DNA of 33,427 nt from contig JAHDPQ010000140.1 of the NCBI GenBank assembly GCA_018434245.1, positions 1 to 33,427 of the forward strand. The letters run 5' to 3'. Below the pieces are notes generated by a model that was not told the DNA's origin, ran no database searches, and worked only from the letters and a program-made list of their open reading frames with translations. Below are positions 15,618 through 23,602 of the stretch, piece by piece. The DNA is from Oscillospiraceae bacterium. Lineage in GTDB: Bacteria > Bacillota > Clostridia > Oscillospirales > Ruminococcaceae. How positions within the stretch are numbered: the first letter of the stretch is position 1; every line of letters begins with the position of its first letter. The translations under genes and the position numbers were made by a program.

Positions 15618-16649
15618 GTGAAAAAAGTTACCATTAAGGACGTGGCCAGTGTGGCCGGCGTTTCTTACACCACCGTATCCCGTGCTCTTTCCGGCAGTGG
15701 AGACATTGGGGAGGAGACCCGCAAACGGATCGTTCAGATTGCCCGGGAGATGGGGTATTCCCCCAACACTGTGGCCCGCTCTCTGGTGGCCCGGGAAACC
15801 AAAACCATTGGGCTTGTGGTCAACAACATCAGCTCCCCCTACACTTCCGAGGTGGCTTTGTACATTGAGGAACAGGCTTGGGTTCATGGCTACAGCCTGA
15901 TCTTGTGCAACTCCTGCGGCAATGTGGAAAAGGAGCAGACCGCCTTTGAGCTGATGACAGGCCGGCAGGTGGACGGCATCATCATTCACCCTGCCGACGA
16001 GGAAACCTATCACCGAATTTTGCCCTACACCAAAAACACACCTACGGTTTTTCTCAACGAGGATATGGGGGACCTGCCCGCCAGCTATGTCACCATCGAC
16101 AACTACAAGGGCACCTGGATGGGGACGGAATACCTCCACTCCCTGGGCCACCGGGAGATTGTCTACTTCGGCCGCCGGTGGGGCAAGCGCACCCGAACCC
16201 AGCGGGCCCAAGGCTACAGCGACGCCTGCGAAAGCTACGGCCTTACCCCCCGGTTTATCGATTATCCCCACGCCGTCACCACCTCCCATCAGGCCTACCA
16301 GCTAGCCCGGGAGCTGTTTGCGGGAGGGGATCGCTTTACCGCAGTTTTTGCCAACACCGACGTGATGGCTTTAAGCGTCCTGCAGGCTGCCGATGCCTTT
16401 GGGGTGCGGATTCCCGAGGATGTTTCCCTGCTGGGATTTGACAATATTGTGTTTTCAGCCCTGCCTAAAATAAACCTCACCACCATCGAACAGCCCAAGC
16501 AGGCCATTGCGGCGGCGGCGGTCACCATGCTGCTGGGGCGGATCAAGTTGCCCAAAACCGAACACAGAAGCCGGGTTCTGGTGCCCTCTCTGGTGATTCG
16601 GGATTCCTGCCGGCGCATCGACCCGCCCCGGGAAGAACATGCTGTCTGA
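15618..16649 (+). CDS. LacI family transcriptional regulator
   Basis: The 343-residue protein has the LacI helix-turn-helix and hinge helix in its first 60 residues (VTIKDVASVAGVSYTTVSRA, then GYSPNTVARSL). A periplasmic-binding-type effector domain of about 280 residues follows, with TFG-like landmarks such as DGIIIHPAD and VSLLGFDN. It should bind the paired palindromes in the upstream region and release them on binding a sugar or sugar phosphate, turning on the divergent importer. The GTG at 15618 gives the family's normal length, with AAAGG about nine bases upstream. The 15-codon extension further upstream would run over the operator and is rejected. Confidence 0.92.
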   Translation: MKKVTIKDVASVAGVSYTTVSRALSGSGDIGEETRKRIVQIAREMGYSPNTVARSLVARETKTIGLVVNNISSPYTSEVALYIEEQAWVHGYSLILCNSCGNVEKEQTAFELMTGRQVDGIIIHPADEETYHRILPYTKNTPTVFLNEDMGDLPASYVTIDNYKGTWMGTEYLHSLGHREIVYFGRRWGKRTRTQRAQGYSDACESYGLTPRFIDYPHAVTTSHQAYQLARELFAGGDRFTAVFANTDVMALSVLQAADAFGVRIPEDVSLLGFDNIVFSALPKINLTTIEQPKQAIAAAAVTMLLGRIKLPKTEHRSRVLVPSLVIRDSCRRIDPPREEHAV

Positions 16650-16659
16650 AGAAAAGCTA

Positions 16660-16688
16660 TGGAAAACCCACCGCACTTATGGTAGAAT
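16660..16688 (+). promoter_or_regulatory. Candidate promoter embedded in the lacI terminator
   Basis: TGGAAA (16660-16665), a 17-base spacer and TAGAAT (16683-16688) in the loop of the hairpin. The 13-mer TATGGTAGAATAA around the -10 recurs exactly in the strong promoter at the right edge of the window (33412-33424). Confidence 0.45.
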
Positions 16689-16706
16689 AAACCGCGGTGG
16701 GTTTTT
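16663..16706 (+). terminator. Terminator of the lacI-type gene
   Basis: AAAACCCACCGC (16663-16674) pairs with GCGGTGGGTTTT (from 16694), followed by T residues. The 19-base loop is unusually long and carries a -10-like element. Confidence 0.8.
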
Positions 16707-16733
16707 GTATGCCGCCGAAAGGGGAACAAGCGG

Positions 16734-17162
16734 ATGCAGGATTTTAACGAGAGAAGGCTTAGCAGCATTACCATGTTGTCTGGATTTTGCCTGAGCTTTT
16801 TATACGTGCTGGCCTTTGCGCTGACCTATATCCTCACCTCGGGGTGGGTAGCGGCTGGGGTCCCCCAGCAAACGGGAAATTTTGCAGCGGTATGGGGCCC
16901 GCCCTTTTTGGTCAGCCTAATGGCGGGGATTCCCTGCAGCTGCCTGATCTTTTTTATTAAGAATAAGCTAGTAGTGCCGGTGGGATTTTCTTTTCTGGCC
17001 ATCTATTACCTGATTTTTCTGGTGGTGCTCCACCGGGACTATTCCGGGGTGGAGCTTGCCTACCTGAGCCAGATGCTTCACCTGTATATGCTGCCCCCTG
17101 CGGTGGTGGGGAATCTTCTGGGCTGGGGAAGCTACCTTCTGCTCAAACGCCGGGGAAGCTAA
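16734..17162 (+). CDS. Small integral membrane protein of unknown function
   Basis: The 142-residue product has four predicted membrane segments: about 15-36, 51-74, 81-98 and 116-136. It ends in a basic KRRGS tail. I recognise no family motif. AAAGGGG lies about ten bases before the ATG. It has its own terminator at 17187-17215 and probably its own promoter inside the preceding terminator, so it looks like a single-gene unit. Confidence 0.7.
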   Translation: MQDFNERRLSSITMLSGFCLSFLYVLAFALTYILTSGWVAAGVPQQTGNFAAVWGPPFLVSLMAGIPCSCLIFFIKNKLVVPVGFSFLAIYYLIFLVVLHRDYSGVELAYLSQMLHLYMLPPAVVGNLLGWGSYLLLKRRGS

Positions 17163-17186
17163 CAAACCACCCCGGTACTGAAATGG

Positions 17187-17215
17187 AAAGGAGCTGCCTT
17201 TGGGCGGCTCCTTTT
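17187..17215 (+). terminator. Terminator of the small membrane protein gene
   Basis: AAAGGAGCTGCC (17187-17198) pairs with GGCGGCTCCTTTT (17203-17215) around a TTTG loop. Confidence 0.8.
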
Positions 17216-17245
17216 GATAGGATCGGCAAGGGTGGGGGCAATGGC

Positions 17246-17274
17246 TTTCCACCCGGCGGGGTTTGGTGTATAAT
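17246..17274 (+). promoter_or_regulatory. Promoter of yifB
   Basis: A perfect TATAAT (17269-17274) with a weak TTTCCA 17 bases upstream. The start point near 17281 gives a leader of about 40 bases. Confidence 0.6.
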
Positions 17275-17322
17275 ACCACTAGGTATCAAAGTCGAAAAAC
17301 GTTGCATGGGAGGGACTGCCCT

Positions 17323-18852
17323 TTGTACTGTGCCGTATCCAGCTTTGGACTGGCGGGCATTGAGCCCTATGTGGTTTCGGTGGAGGTAGATGCCCGCCGG
17401 GCTCTGCCCGGCTTTGACATTGTGGGCCTGCCCGACGCCGCCGTAAAGGAAAGCCGGGAGCGGGTGCCCCCGGCATCGCAGAATCTGGGGTACAAGGCCA
17501 CTGTGGTCAAGGTGGTGGCCAATCTGGCCCCCGCCGACCAGAAAAAGGCAGGGTCGGTTTACGATCTGCCTTTGCTGGTGGGGTATCTCTGTGCCTGCGG
17601 CTACGAAAGCTTTGATCTTTCTGGCATCGCTATGGTGGGGGAGATCGGGCTGTCGGGGGAGGTGCGGGGCATATCGGGGGTGCTGCCCATGGTACTGGAT
17701 GCCGCCCGGCTGGGATTTTCCAAGGTAATTGTTCCTGCAGAAAACGCGGCGGAAGCCTCGGTAGCCAAGGGGGTGGAGGTGCTTTGCACCTCCCACGCCG
17801 GAGAGGTGATCGCCTATCTGCGGGGAGAAGGCTCCCTGCCTCAGGCAAAGGCCCCCTCCACCCCGGAATGCAGGGAAGCCTATCTGCCCGACCTTTCGGA
17901 GGTCAAGGGTCAGGTGGAGGCCAAGCGGGCCTTGGAGGTAGCCGCGGCGGGAGGACACAACCTGTTGCTCATCGGCCCGCCGGGCACCGGAAAAAGTATG
18001 CTGGCCAAACGGCTCCCCTCTATTTTGCCCCCCTTGAGTGAAGAGGAGGCGGTGGAGGCCACAAAAATCTACTCGGTGGCGGGGATGCTCCCTGCCGGAG
18101 TGTCCCTGCTCCGGGACCGGCCCTTTCGCTCCCCTCATCACACGGTGTCGGCGGCTTCCCTTACGGGGGGAGGCTCCCTGCCCCGGCCGGGGGAAATCTC
18201 TCTGGCACACAACGGAGTTTTGTTTTTGGACGAGCTACCCCAGTTTTCCCGCAGTGTACTGGAGGTGCTTCGCCAGCCGTTAGAGGATGGGGAAGTTACC
18301 ATCTCCCGGGTGCGGCAGCGTCTGACCTACCCCAGCAGGGCCATGCTGGTGGCGGCCATGAACCCCTGTCCCTGCGGCTACTTTGGCCATCCCACCCAAA
18401 GCTGCACCTGCACCCCCCGGGCGGTGGAACAATATCTGGGGCGGGTGTCAGGGCCCTTGCTGGACCGAATCGATCTCCACATGGAGGTCCTGCCGGTGGA
18501 GTACCAAAAGCTCTCCTCCAACCGGCCGGAAGAAAGCTCTGCCTCGGTTCGGCAGCGGGTGGTGGCCGCCCGAAAGCTTCAAGCCAAACGCTTTGCCGGC
18601 AGCGGCATTGCCTGCAACGCCCAAATTCCCCCCGCTTTGCTGGCCCGGTCCTGCCCCTTGGAGCCGGCGGCGGAAAAGCTGCTGGCTGCCGCCTTTGAGC
18701 GGATGGGGCTTTCGGCCCGGGGATACGGCAGGATTCTCAAGGTGGCCCGCACCGCTGCCGATCTGGAAGGAGCGGAAACCATCGGCCCGGCACATATTTC
18801 TCAGGCCATCCAGTTCCGGGGGCTTGACCGGAAGTATTGGGGCGGGGTATGA
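17323..18852 (+). CDS. yifB: YifB/ComM family Mg-chelatase-like AAA+ ATPase
   Basis: The 509-residue protein begins with the ChlI-like domain (PGFDIVGLPDAAVKESRERV). It continues with a AAA+ module with Walker A GPPGTGKS (about 218-225) and Walker B VLFLDEL (about 299-305), has the Cys cluster NPCPCGYFGH, and ends with the Mg_chelatase C-terminal helices. ComM, the best studied member, is a hexameric helicase that extends branch migration during natural transformation; the role in Clostridia is untested. The TTG at 17323 is chosen because GGGAGGG stands eight bases upstream and the resulting length matches the family. The longer frame upstream would begin inside the promoter. The gene is followed 33 bases later by the Dabb gene, probably on the same transcript. 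Confidence 0.92.
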   Translation: MYCAVSSFGLAGIEPYVVSVEVDARRALPGFDIVGLPDAAVKESRERVPPASQNLGYKATVVKVVANLAPADQKKAGSVYDLPLLVGYLCACGYESFDLSGIAMVGEIGLSGEVRGISGVLPMVLDAARLGFSKVIVPAENAAEASVAKGVEVLCTSHAGEVIAYLRGEGSLPQAKAPSTPECREAYLPDLSEVKGQVEAKRALEVAAAGGHNLLLIGPPGTGKSMLAKRLPSILPPLSEEEAVEATKIYSVAGMLPAGVSLLRDRPFRSPHHTVSAASLTGGGSLPRPGEISLAHNGVLFLDELPQFSRSVLEVLRQPLEDGEVTISRVRQRLTYPSRAMLVAAMNPCPCGYFGHPTQSCTCTPRAVEQYLGRVSGPLLDRIDLHMEVLPVEYQKLSSNRPEESSASVRQRVVAARKLQAKRFAGSGIACNAQIPPALLARSCPLEPAAEKLLAAAFERMGLSARGYGRILKVARTAADLEGAETIGPAHISQAIQFRGLDRKYWGGV

Positions 18853-18885
18853 TAGGGAAAACAGGATGTTAAAGGGAGGATTTAT

Positions 18886-19179
18886 ATGGTAAAGCATCTG
18901 GTGATGTGGAAGCTGGAGGACGGACTGGATCGAGCCCAACAGGCGAAGGACTTCCGGGAGCAGGCAACCGCCCTGCTGACCAAGATTGAAGGCGTGCTCA
19001 AGGTGGAGCTGTGGGAAGGGTACAAGGCTCAGACCATCGACCACGATCTGGCCCTGTACATTGAGTTTGCTGGCCGGGAAGCAGAGGCCGGATACCGGAA
19101 TCACCCCTACCACATACAGTTCAAGGAGTTTATTAAGGGCAAGGTGCGGGAAAGAGCCTGCATCGACACCGAAGTGTAA
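18886..19179 (+). CDS. Dabb (stress-responsive A/B barrel) domain protein
   Basis: This 97-residue protein is one Dabb domain: it opens with MVKHLVMWKL and contains the typical HPYHIQFKEFI near the end. These small ferredoxin-like folds dimerise; functions are mostly unknown. AAAGGGAGG lies eight bases before the ATG. It ends at a strong terminator and follows yifB closely. Confidence 0.85.
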   Translation: MVKHLVMWKLEDGLDRAQQAKDFREQATALLTKIEGVLKVELWEGYKAQTIDHDLALYIEFAGREAEAGYRNHPYHIQFKEFIKGKVRERACIDTEV

Positions 19180-19190
19180 CAAGCAAATAG

Positions 19191-19226
19191 AAGCACCTGC
19201 GTCTTTGTGGCGCAGGTGCTTTTTGG
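19191..19226 (+). terminator. Terminator after the yifB-Dabb unit
   Basis: AGCACCTGCG (19192-19201) pairs with CGCAGGTGCT (19211-19220), followed by TTTT. Confidence 0.88.
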
Positions 19227-19261
19227 TTTAGGCTGCAGTCATCGGTAGGGCCGGTCCCCCG

Positions 19262-19300
19262 GGAAAACAAGAACTGCCCCCGGCCATGCCGGAGGCAGTT
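19262..19300 (-). terminator. Terminator of spoIVA
   Basis: AACTGCC-CCGGC (from 19272) pairs with GCCGG-GGCAGTT (to 19300) around a CAT loop. On the minus strand it is followed by CTTGTTTTCC. Confidence 0.75.
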
Positions 19301-19321
19301 GGGGAAGGCTGCGCTGCTATC

Positions 19322-20800
19322 TTACAGGATGATGCAGACCAGGCCGCCGCAGCCCTCGTTGATAATGCGCTCAATGGTTTCTTGCAGCTTCATCCTCGCG
19401 TCGGCAGGCATCCGGTAGAGCTTGTTGTGGAGTCCCTCGTTGACCAGCTCGTGGAGGGATTTGCCAAAGATGTTGGAGGACCAGATTTTTTCCGGGCTTT
19501 CCTCAAAGTCGTTGAGCAGGAACATCACCAGCTCCTCGCTTTGTTTTTCGCTGCCCACAATGGGGGAAATCTCGGTGGTGATATCCGCCCGCATCATGTG
19601 GATGGAAGGAGCGGATGCCCGCAGCTTGACGCCGTATTTGCCCCCCTGATTGACGATTTGGGGCTCCTCCAAAGTCAGCTCCTCCAGCCCGGGCATGACA
19701 ATGCCGTAGCCGGTGGCCGCCACTTCCTCCAATGCACCCCTGATCTTATCAAACTCCCTCTTGATCCGGGCCAGCTCGATCATGGTGGGCATAAGGCCGG
19801 CCTCTCCATCAATCTCGATGCCGGTGGCTTCCCCCAGAATGGTGTAAAACAGGGCGCTGGGAACTAGGATGCTCATCTTAACGCTGCCATGACCCAGATC
19901 GATGTCGTCTACCCGGTGGGTTTGGATGTGGTCGCAGCTGGCCAAATGCTCAAAGGCCGACTCTACATCCCGCACGTGCTCCACCTTGCGGGCACAGTCC
20001 TGAATGCAGGTGTAGATACTGCTCTTGAGCCAGTGCTCTTTGTCCAGGGCGCAGATCCAGCCGGGAATATCCACGCAAACTTCCTTGACGGGGAACTGGT
20101 AAAGCACCGAGCGCAGAATCTCCTTGATGTCGTCCTCGGAAAGATCCAGACAGCTGGTGGCCACCACCGGAACCTGATACTTTTCTTCCAGACGGTCTTT
20201 CAGCTCCTGAGCGGCGGGGGAATTGGGATGGGAGCAGTTGAGCAGAATGGCAAAGGGCTTGTTGATCTCCTTCAGCTCGTTTACCACCCGCTCCTCCGCC
20301 TCCTCGTACTCCACCCGGGGAATGTCGGAGATAGAGCCGTCGGTGGTGATGAGCAGTCCAATGGAGGAATGATCGTTGATCACCTTTTGGGTACCGATTT
20401 CCGCCGCCATATTAAAGGGGATGGCCTCCTCAAACCAAGGAGTGATCACCATACGGGGCTGCTCGTTTTCGATATATCCCAAAGCGGAGGGAACAATATA
20501 TCCCACGCAGTCAATCATCCGCACATTCATGCCGGCGTTGTCGGCCAGCTGCACATGAACCGCCTCTTCGGGGATAAACTTAGGCTCTGTGGTCATGATG
20601 GTTTTGCCACCCGAGGATTGAGGCAGCTCATCCACCGCTCGCTCCCGGACAAAGTCGCTTTCAATATTGGGGATGACCAAGGTTTCCATAAACTTTTTGA
20701 TAAATGTGGATTTCCCGGTGCGCACCGGCCCCACCACGCCTATGTAGATATTCCCCTCGGTCCGCCGGGCAATATCGGTATATATATTGCGCTTATCCAT
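19322..20800 (-). CDS. spoIVA: Stage IV sporulation protein A, coat-basement ATPase
   Basis: The 492-residue protein matches SpoIVA along its length. It has an N-terminal TRAFAC-type ATPase with Walker A GPVRTGKST (24-32), the family hallmark VRTGKSTFIKKFME and a LLITTDGSI stretch. A helical middle domain and the conserved C-terminus that packs on the forespore membrane follow. SpoIVA hydrolyses ATP to polymerise into the basement layer on which the spore coat assembles, and in Clostridia it works with SipL, encoded just upstream here. GGAGAGGAG precedes the ATG by eight bases. Its promoter and leader closely resemble those of sipL. Confidence 0.96.
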   Translation of the reverse strand: MDKRNIYTDIARRTEGNIYIGVVGPVRTGKSTFIKKFMETLVIPNIESDFVRERAVDELPQSSGGKTIMTTEPKFIPEEAVHVQLADNAGMNVRMIDCVGYIVPSALGYIENEQPRMVITPWFEEAIPFNMAAEIGTQKVINDHSSIGLLITTDGSISDIPRVEYEEAEERVVNELKEINKPFAILLNCSHPNSPAAQELKDRLEEKYQVPVVATSCLDLSEDDIKEILRSVLYQFPVKEVCVDIPGWICALDKEHWLKSSIYTCIQDCARKVEHVRDVESAFEHLASCDHIQTHRVDDIDLGHGSVKMSILVPSALFYTILGEATGIEIDGEAGLMPTMIELARIKREFDKIRGALEEVAATGYGIVMPGLEELTLEEPQIVNQGGKYGVKLRASAPSIHMMRADITTEISPIVGSEKQSEELVMFLLNDFEESPEKIWSSNIFGKSLHELVNEGLHNKLYRMPADARMKLQETIERIINEGCGGLVCIIL

Positions 20801-20811
20801 GGACGAAATCT

Positions 20812-20868
20812 CCTCTCCTCTATTACATAATCTAAAACAAATATATTCGCCGAATGGTCAAGTTATGT
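20812..20868 (-). promoter_or_regulatory. Sigma-E-like promoter and conserved leader of spoIVA
   Basis: On the minus strand ACATAAC (20862-20868), 14 bases, then AATATATT (20840-20847). The leader down to the GGAGAGG (20812-20839) is almost the same as that of sipL: TTTGTTTTAGA, then TATGTAATAGAGGAGAGG. SpoIVA is made under sigma-E in known spore formers. Confidence 0.55.
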
Positions 20869-21006
20869 CCTGTAGTTGGCGTAATCCCTTAAAATTTACG
20901 TTGTATCACACAAAACGGCTCCCCAGAGACAGGAAAGCATCCTGTTCCCATCCCAAAAGCCAGAAAGTTCCGAGGACTGGAAGGGAGGAAGCTGCCTAAA
21001 AATCGG

Positions 21007-21039
21007 GCAAAATACAAAGGCCCCGGAAGTTCCGGGGCC
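21007..21039 (-). terminator. Terminator of sipL
   Basis: GGCCCCGG (21019-21026) pairs with CCGGGGCC (21032-21039). On the minus strand it is followed by TTTGTATTTTG. Confidence 0.85.
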
Positions 21040-21054
21040 CATGGAAACGTATGA

Positions 21055-22587
21055 TTACACAATGGGGATGAGCAGCATACATTTTTCGGGAAGAGCATCT
21101 TCCTTGACGCTGTTTTCCTCCCAGATGGCGGTGGGGGAAGTGTTGTAGCGCTTGGCGATTTCCCAGATGCTTTCGCCGGGGTCGGCAAAGTAGATGTAGA
21201 GCTTGTTTTGCTCCTTCTGCTTTTGTTTGCTCTCGTCCAAGGTGATGTTGGCAATGGACTGGCGCTTGATGGTACAATAAACACAGCCCTTAATCATCAC
21301 CTCGCAGCGCAGGTCAATCTTCTCCTTGCCCACCAGAGAATAGCTGGAGGAAAGAACGTCGCTGGTGGGTTCAAAGGTTAAATCATCGCAGGCTGCACTC
21401 AGGGGGATGGTGTGGGTAAACTGGCTGGTCTGCTCAAAATAGAGACACTCCCTGTTTTCCATCCGGGCAAAGAGGCTGATGGTCAGGTTAAAGTCCACCA
21501 GCAAAGCGTCTGCCTGCTGCTTCCAGGTGATGGAATCCACCTCGCACCAGGCATCCAGCACGCAGTCGATCCCCTCGGGAAGATCCAGAGAGACCTTGTG
21601 CATGGCGGTTTCGTTGACCACGTCCACCAGCCGCTGGAAGGAGACGGGGGTGTGCTTGCAGCTGCTCTCGAACTGGGTGGAGAAGCAATCGGAGGCCACC
21701 GGAATCTCGGTGTGGCGGTGGGCGGTAACAGCGGCTCCCAGCTTGGCGTCCACCGCAAAGATGCGGCTCTCGCCATCGTCTCCCGCCTTGGGGGATACCA
21801 TGCAGCTTGCCACAAACAGCTCCACATCGCAGATGCAGTCCTCGTCGGCGGCCTCGCAGTCCAGAATCTGGGAAAGGGGCAGGGTGTACTCCATGACCTC
21901 CAGATTCTTCTCCCCCTCCACCGGCTGGTAGAGGATGTGGAGCAGGAAGTCCCCCTTGACCACTACCTTCCCCGACACCACCTTGTAATCCAACAGGTGG
22001 ACCCGGCAGTCGCTGCGGATAATGTTGCCGATCTCGGGCTTTCCGTAGCCCAGATCCAGCTCCTCAATGAGGGGGAAGGAGCTTTGGCTTTGCCCCAGAA
22101 CATCGGTGGTTTGTACCATTTCCCGCTTGAACTGCAGGTTGCCTCCAATGGCATCGGAAATAAACTGCACCTGCTTTTGGTCGGTGACCTTGACGGTGAA
22201 GGAGATCGCCCCTCGCACATCAAGACGCCGCTGGTTGACCGCCCGGCAGTTGACGTAGTCTACGCTGGGGGTTACGCTGACAATAGGGTCGGCAGGGGTA
22301 TTGCGCAGCTCTACATTTTTACTGAAAGGAATTTTATATTCCACATGGCGGATCTGGTTGGACTCTGAAGTGTAGTAGATATGACAGACCGTCATTCCCT
22401 CAATGGTGAGCCGGTCCGCCGACACCAAAGAAGAGTCCACATGGACTACCGCGCCGCACTTGAGCACCTTGACGATATCCGGGCAGTAGTCGGGCAAAAG
22501 CGCATCGCATTCAATGGGTTGCTCTACGCTCCCTTGGAAAACAGTTTCATTTACGGTAATATGTTGCCGCTGCAAGTTCAGTTCCAT
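21055..22587 (-). CDS. sipL: SipL, SpoIVA-interacting LysM/DUF3794 protein
   Basis: The 510-residue protein contains repeated SPOCS/DUF3794 modules. The first starts near EQPIECDALLPDYCPDIVK, and further repeats follow in the middle and near LSAACDDLTF. A C-terminal LysM domain ends it (about 462-510, with DPGESIWEIAKRYNTSPTAI). In Clostridioides difficile SipL binds SpoIVA through its LysM domain and is needed for coat attachment. Finding it directly upstream of spoIVA strengthens the call. ATG 22587 is chosen: GAGGAGAGGG lies seven bases upstream, and the 70-codon extension would cross the promoter and two terminators. Confidence 0.93.
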   Translation of the reverse strand: MELNLQRQHITVNETVFQGSVEQPIECDALLPDYCPDIVKVLKCGAVVHVDSSLVSADRLTIEGMTVCHIYYTSESNQIRHVEYKIPFSKNVELRNTPADPIVSVTPSVDYVNCRAVNQRRLDVRGAISFTVKVTDQKQVQFISDAIGGNLQFKREMVQTTDVLGQSQSSFPLIEELDLGYGKPEIGNIIRSDCRVHLLDYKVVSGKVVVKGDFLLHILYQPVEGEKNLEVMEYTLPLSQILDCEAADEDCICDVELFVASCMVSPKAGDDGESRIFAVDAKLGAAVTAHRHTEIPVASDCFSTQFESSCKHTPVSFQRLVDVVNETAMHKVSLDLPEGIDCVLDAWCEVDSITWKQQADALLVDFNLTISLFARMENRECLYFEQTSQFTHTIPLSAACDDLTFEPTSDVLSSSYSLVGKEKIDLRCEVMIKGCVYCTIKRQSIANITLDESKQKQKEQNKLYIYFADPGESIWEIAKRYNTSPTAIWEENSVKEDALPEKCMLLIPIV

Positions 22588-22595
22588 AAGGATAC

Positions 22596-22655
22596 CCTCT
22601 CCTCTATCACATAGTAGTCTAACACAAATATATTCAGAGGTTGTCAGGCTTAGTA
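22596..22655 (-). promoter_or_regulatory. Sigma-E-like promoter and conserved leader of sipL
   Basis: On the minus strand TACTAAG (22649-22655), 14 bases, then AATATATT (22627-22634), with the same spacing as at spoIVA. The leader TTTGTGTTAGA, then TATGTGATAGAGGAGAGG, differs from the spoIVA leader by three extra bases and a few changes. Confidence 0.55.
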
Positions 22656-22683
22656 CAAATCCTGCCCGGAAGGGGAAAACTTC

Positions 22684-22718
22684 CCGAAAAAGACGAAAAC
22701 CGGGCGCAAAAGGCCCGG
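22684..22718 (-). terminator. Second terminator after the PHP gene
   Basis: CCGGGC (22700-22705) pairs with GCCCGG (22713-22718). On the minus strand it is followed by TTTTCGTCTTTTT. Confidence 0.75.
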
Positions 22719-22755
22719 GACAAGAAGAACAGCCACTGTCCGAAAACAGTGGCTG
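22716..22755 (-). terminator. First terminator after the PHP gene
   Basis: CAGCCACTG (22730-22738) pairs with CAGTGGCTG (22747-22755). On the minus strand it is followed by TTCTTCTTG. The two tandem terminators isolate sipL from upstream transcription. Confidence 0.7.
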
Positions 22756-22774
22756 TTTGTGTAAAAAGTCTTGA

Positions 22775-23503
22775 TTATGGTTTGCCCCCCTGCCCAAGCC
22801 AGTGGAGGACGGCGGCAGCAGTCCGCTCCGGCAGTTCCATCACCTGACCCGCCTGCGGGGGGAGGATATCCTCCAGATAGTGGGCATCGCTGGCCCCAAT
22901 CAGCCTCACCTGCTTGAGGGCCGGGTGGGCGGCCCGCAGAGCCGACGGGTTCCCGCTTCGGCTCACCTCGGCCACCGGGAACTGCAGGTGCCCGGGGAAA
23001 ACGCCAAAGCTGGAAAGGACGGAAAAAGAGGCTCGATCAATATGAGCTGGGTAACAGATTCCCCCGTAACCTGCGGCCAGAGCGGGAGCATCGTCGATGG
23101 AGATGCCGCTGGCGGTGACCAAAAGCAGGGGCTCCTCCCCCAAGATACCGTCGCCAGCGTCCATGAGGAGCTGTCGGCCATAAATATCCGGGCGGTTTTG
23201 GATGGGGGGCAGGCTTTTATGAACCTCCCGGGCGAACCCCTCGGCCTGTTCGGCAGTGGAAAAGAGGCAGACCATGTGGATTTCCTCGGCGGTGCAAAGC
23301 TCTAGGCCGGGGAGCACCAAAATCCCCGCCTGTTCCCCGGCCCGGATGGCACTGCGGCAGTTGCCCGCCGTGTTGTGATCGGTAAGGGCGATGATGTCCA
23401 GCCCCAGCAGAGCGGCCATGTTCACCAGATTGGCAGGGGTCATATCCTCATCCCCACAGGGGGAAAGGCAGGAGTGCAGATGTAAATCGTAGGTGTAACG
23501 CAC
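22775..23503 (-). CDS. PHP-domain metal-dependent phosphoesterase
   Basis: The 242-residue protein has the PHP metal motifs: YDLHLHSCLSPCGD at the start, ALTDHNTAGN near 40, PGLEL, a later YPAHIDRA and a final GASDAHY. Members hydrolyse phosphoesters such as pAp, oligonucleotides or histidinol phosphate; this single-domain type cannot be assigned further. The GTG at 23503 is preferred over the GTG three bases upstream because it stands six bases after GAGGGG. It lies between the gpsA terminator and a tandem terminator, so it may depend on read-through from gpsA; I see no clear promoter of its own. Confidence 0.85.
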   Translation of the reverse strand: MRYTYDLHLHSCLSPCGDEDMTPANLVNMAALLGLDIIALTDHNTAGNCRSAIRAGEQAGILVLPGLELCTAEEIHMVCLFSTAEQAEGFAREVHKSLPPIQNRPDIYGRQLLMDAGDGILGEEPLLLVTASGISIDDAPALAAGYGGICYPAHIDRASFSVLSSFGVFPGHLQFPVAEVSRSGNPSALRAAHPALKQVRLIGASDAHYLEDILPPQAGQVMELPERTAAAVLHWLGQGGKP

Positions 23504-23535
23504 CACATTCCCCTCTTTCGTCACCCTTGGTAGGA

Positions 23536-23587
23536 AGCCAAAAAAGCAACAGGCCATCCCCGGCAGGGTAAACGCTGCGGGGATGGC
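23536..23587 (-). terminator. Terminator after gpsA
   Basis: GCCATCCCCG (23553-23562) pairs with CGGGGATGGC (23578-23587). On the minus strand it is followed by CTGTTGCTTTTTTGG. Confidence 0.8.
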
Positions 23588-23602
23588 TTATCTTCTGCCA
23601 TA

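Noticed and set aside
22588-22797. N-terminal extension of SipL
   Set aside because: It would run through the sipL promoter and tandem terminators; ATG 22587 has a strong ribosome binding site and the family's usual start.
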